In this document: positions 63,391-64,000 of the stretch, one piece after another | Numbering within the stretch: position 1 is the first letter of the stretch | How the letters are laid out: each line of letters opens with the position of its first letter | Source: Actinomucor elegans | Lineage: Eukaryota > Mucoromycota > Mucoromycetes > Mucorales > Mucoraceae | Assembly: GCA_026027325.1 (NCBI GenBank) | Contig: JAMSLZ010000002.1 | Span: 1,426,001-1,490,000 of the forward strand | Reading direction: 5' to 3' | DNA length: 64,000 bases | Notes under the pieces: generated by a model | The model's input: the letters and a program-made list of their open reading frames with translations, nothing else | Told to the model about the DNA's origin: nothing | Database searches by the model: none | Made by a program: the position numbers and the translations under genes

Positions 63391-63816
63391 AAGTACACTA
63401 AGACATTAGAAGAAAGCATTGTCCCAGTTGGTTATGAAGAAGGTGATCCCGTGAAGGAGTTGATATATGATATCAACAATATCAGTTCGGGTGTACATGA
63501 TCTGTTGGCTCCTGTGGTAGAAGAATATGCCCATTGTTTTTCTGAGGTATCTGGTCTGACAAAGATAAAGGGATACTCTTTGGCTATAACTTTGAAGGAA
63601 AACGCGGTGCCTGTAAGAACTAAGCCATTTCGTTTGTCTTGGTCGGATGAAGAAGAGCTAAACAAGTATGTAGATGAAATGTTAGCTCTGGATCTCATTG
63701 AAGAATCGCATGGTACTTGGACAAGTCCGGCATTTATGGTGCCAAAACGTGATGGTTCTGGTCGCTGTGTGATTGATTACCGGAAGGCAAATGAGATGTG
63801 TTCTAAACGCACATGA
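63391..63816 (+). pseudogene. Gypsy-3 pol fragment, after IS-d
   Basis: Continues KYT-KTLEESIVPVG, then the RT N-terminus (VPVRTKPFRLSW, TWTSPAFMVPKRDG, CVIDYRKANEM), close to Gypsy-2 at 40500-40900. Ends abruptly where a different, inverted sequence begins. Confidence 0.85.
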
Positions 63817-63829
63817 TTATATCAGTAAA

Positions 63830-64000
63830 AAAGAGGTTGTATAGGCTTTGGTAGCCATATGCCCACCTTTATGAATAGCTTGAAGATGTAACTCATTATT
63901 ACCCGAATCCAGAATATGAACAACTGTGTAATTATTACGCTTTATTATAAAACAAGAAATAGCAGTAAAAGACAAATTCCTAATCGAGTGTTATGCCGAG
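63830..64000 (-). pseudogene. Possible Gypsy integrase zinc-domain fragment
   Basis: On minus an open stretch includes VVHILDSGNNELHLQAIHKGGHM, with an H-x3-H spacing like the Gypsy integrase zinc domain (compare VHREGHQG). Too short for certainty; runs out of the window. Confidence 0.35.

Noticed and set aside
1..64000. CRISPR arrays, bacterial operons or Shine-Dalgarno sites, given the IS1595-like transposases
   Set aside because: No spaced direct repeats of that kind; spliced genes, eukaryotic tRNAs, LTR and DIRS elements show a eukaryotic nuclear context.
1..64000. An integrated giant-virus genome
   Set aside because: No capsid, polymerase, ATPase or other viral core gene is present; only the promoter word, base composition and mobile genes suggest a viral link.

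Overview
The window looks like a transposon graveyard from a fungal nuclear genome, most likely an early-diverging (Mucoromycota-type) fungus. This rests on short GT-AG introns, DIRS, Ty3/Gypsy, CACTA and Tc1 elements side by side, an AT-rich background and two eukaryotic tRNA genes. I found no ordinary host protein-coding gene; almost every gene belongs to a mobile element. The lineage call is an inference.

Two compositional classes alternate. The first has balanced base use: Tc1-a, a CACTA element, Gypsy-1/2/3, two DIRS elements, Tc1-b and many solo LTRs. The second is extremely AT-rich and consists of IS1595/Merlin-like elements (IS-a to IS-e) and PIF/Harbinger-like elements whose transposase ends in a chromodomain (ChP-1, -3, -4, plus ChP-2, which carries a different gene). 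Nearly every sizeable gene in the AT-rich class has the octamer AAAATTGA, usually as AAAATTGAATTT, about 18-50 bp before its ATG. This is the promoter word known from Mimivirus-like giant viruses, and I consider it the most exciting signal here.

Layout. 0-11.4 kb: solo LTR-E holding Tc1-a, which holds a 9.2-kb CACTA element, which holds IS-a and solo LTR-G. 11.4-16.5 kb: retroelement ends and LTR-D interrupted by ChP-1, then tRNA-Thr. 16.6-28.6 kb: Gypsy-1 (minus strand), hit by LTR-C, by the 4.8-kb composite ChP-0 (itself containing LTR-E and IS-b), by three LTR-A family solo LTRs and by LTR-I. 28.6-31.8 kb: LTR-B relics, LTR-F, tRNA-Arg, LTR-J and a second LTR-D. 31.8-44.5 kb: Gypsy-2, whose 5' LTR holds ChP-2, ChP-3 and ChP-4. 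44.5-50.3 kb: LTR-F, LTR-G, Tc1-b and broken IS-c. 50.3-63.8 kb: Gypsy-3 split by IS-d, which holds DIRS-1 and DIRS-2; DIRS-2 holds IS-e.

Most insertions can be resolved to the base. Target-site duplications were read directly: TA for Tc1, 4 bp for CACTA, 8 bp for four IS1595-like copies, 3 bp for the chromodomain elements and mostly 5 bp for LTRs. Removing them on paper restores frames in Tc1-a, Gypsy-1 and ChP-0. Autonomous candidates are the CACTA element (six-exon transposase plus a divergent second gene), IS-b, IS-e and ChP-4. Single-base frameshifts in A/T runs elsewhere may be decay or sequencing error.
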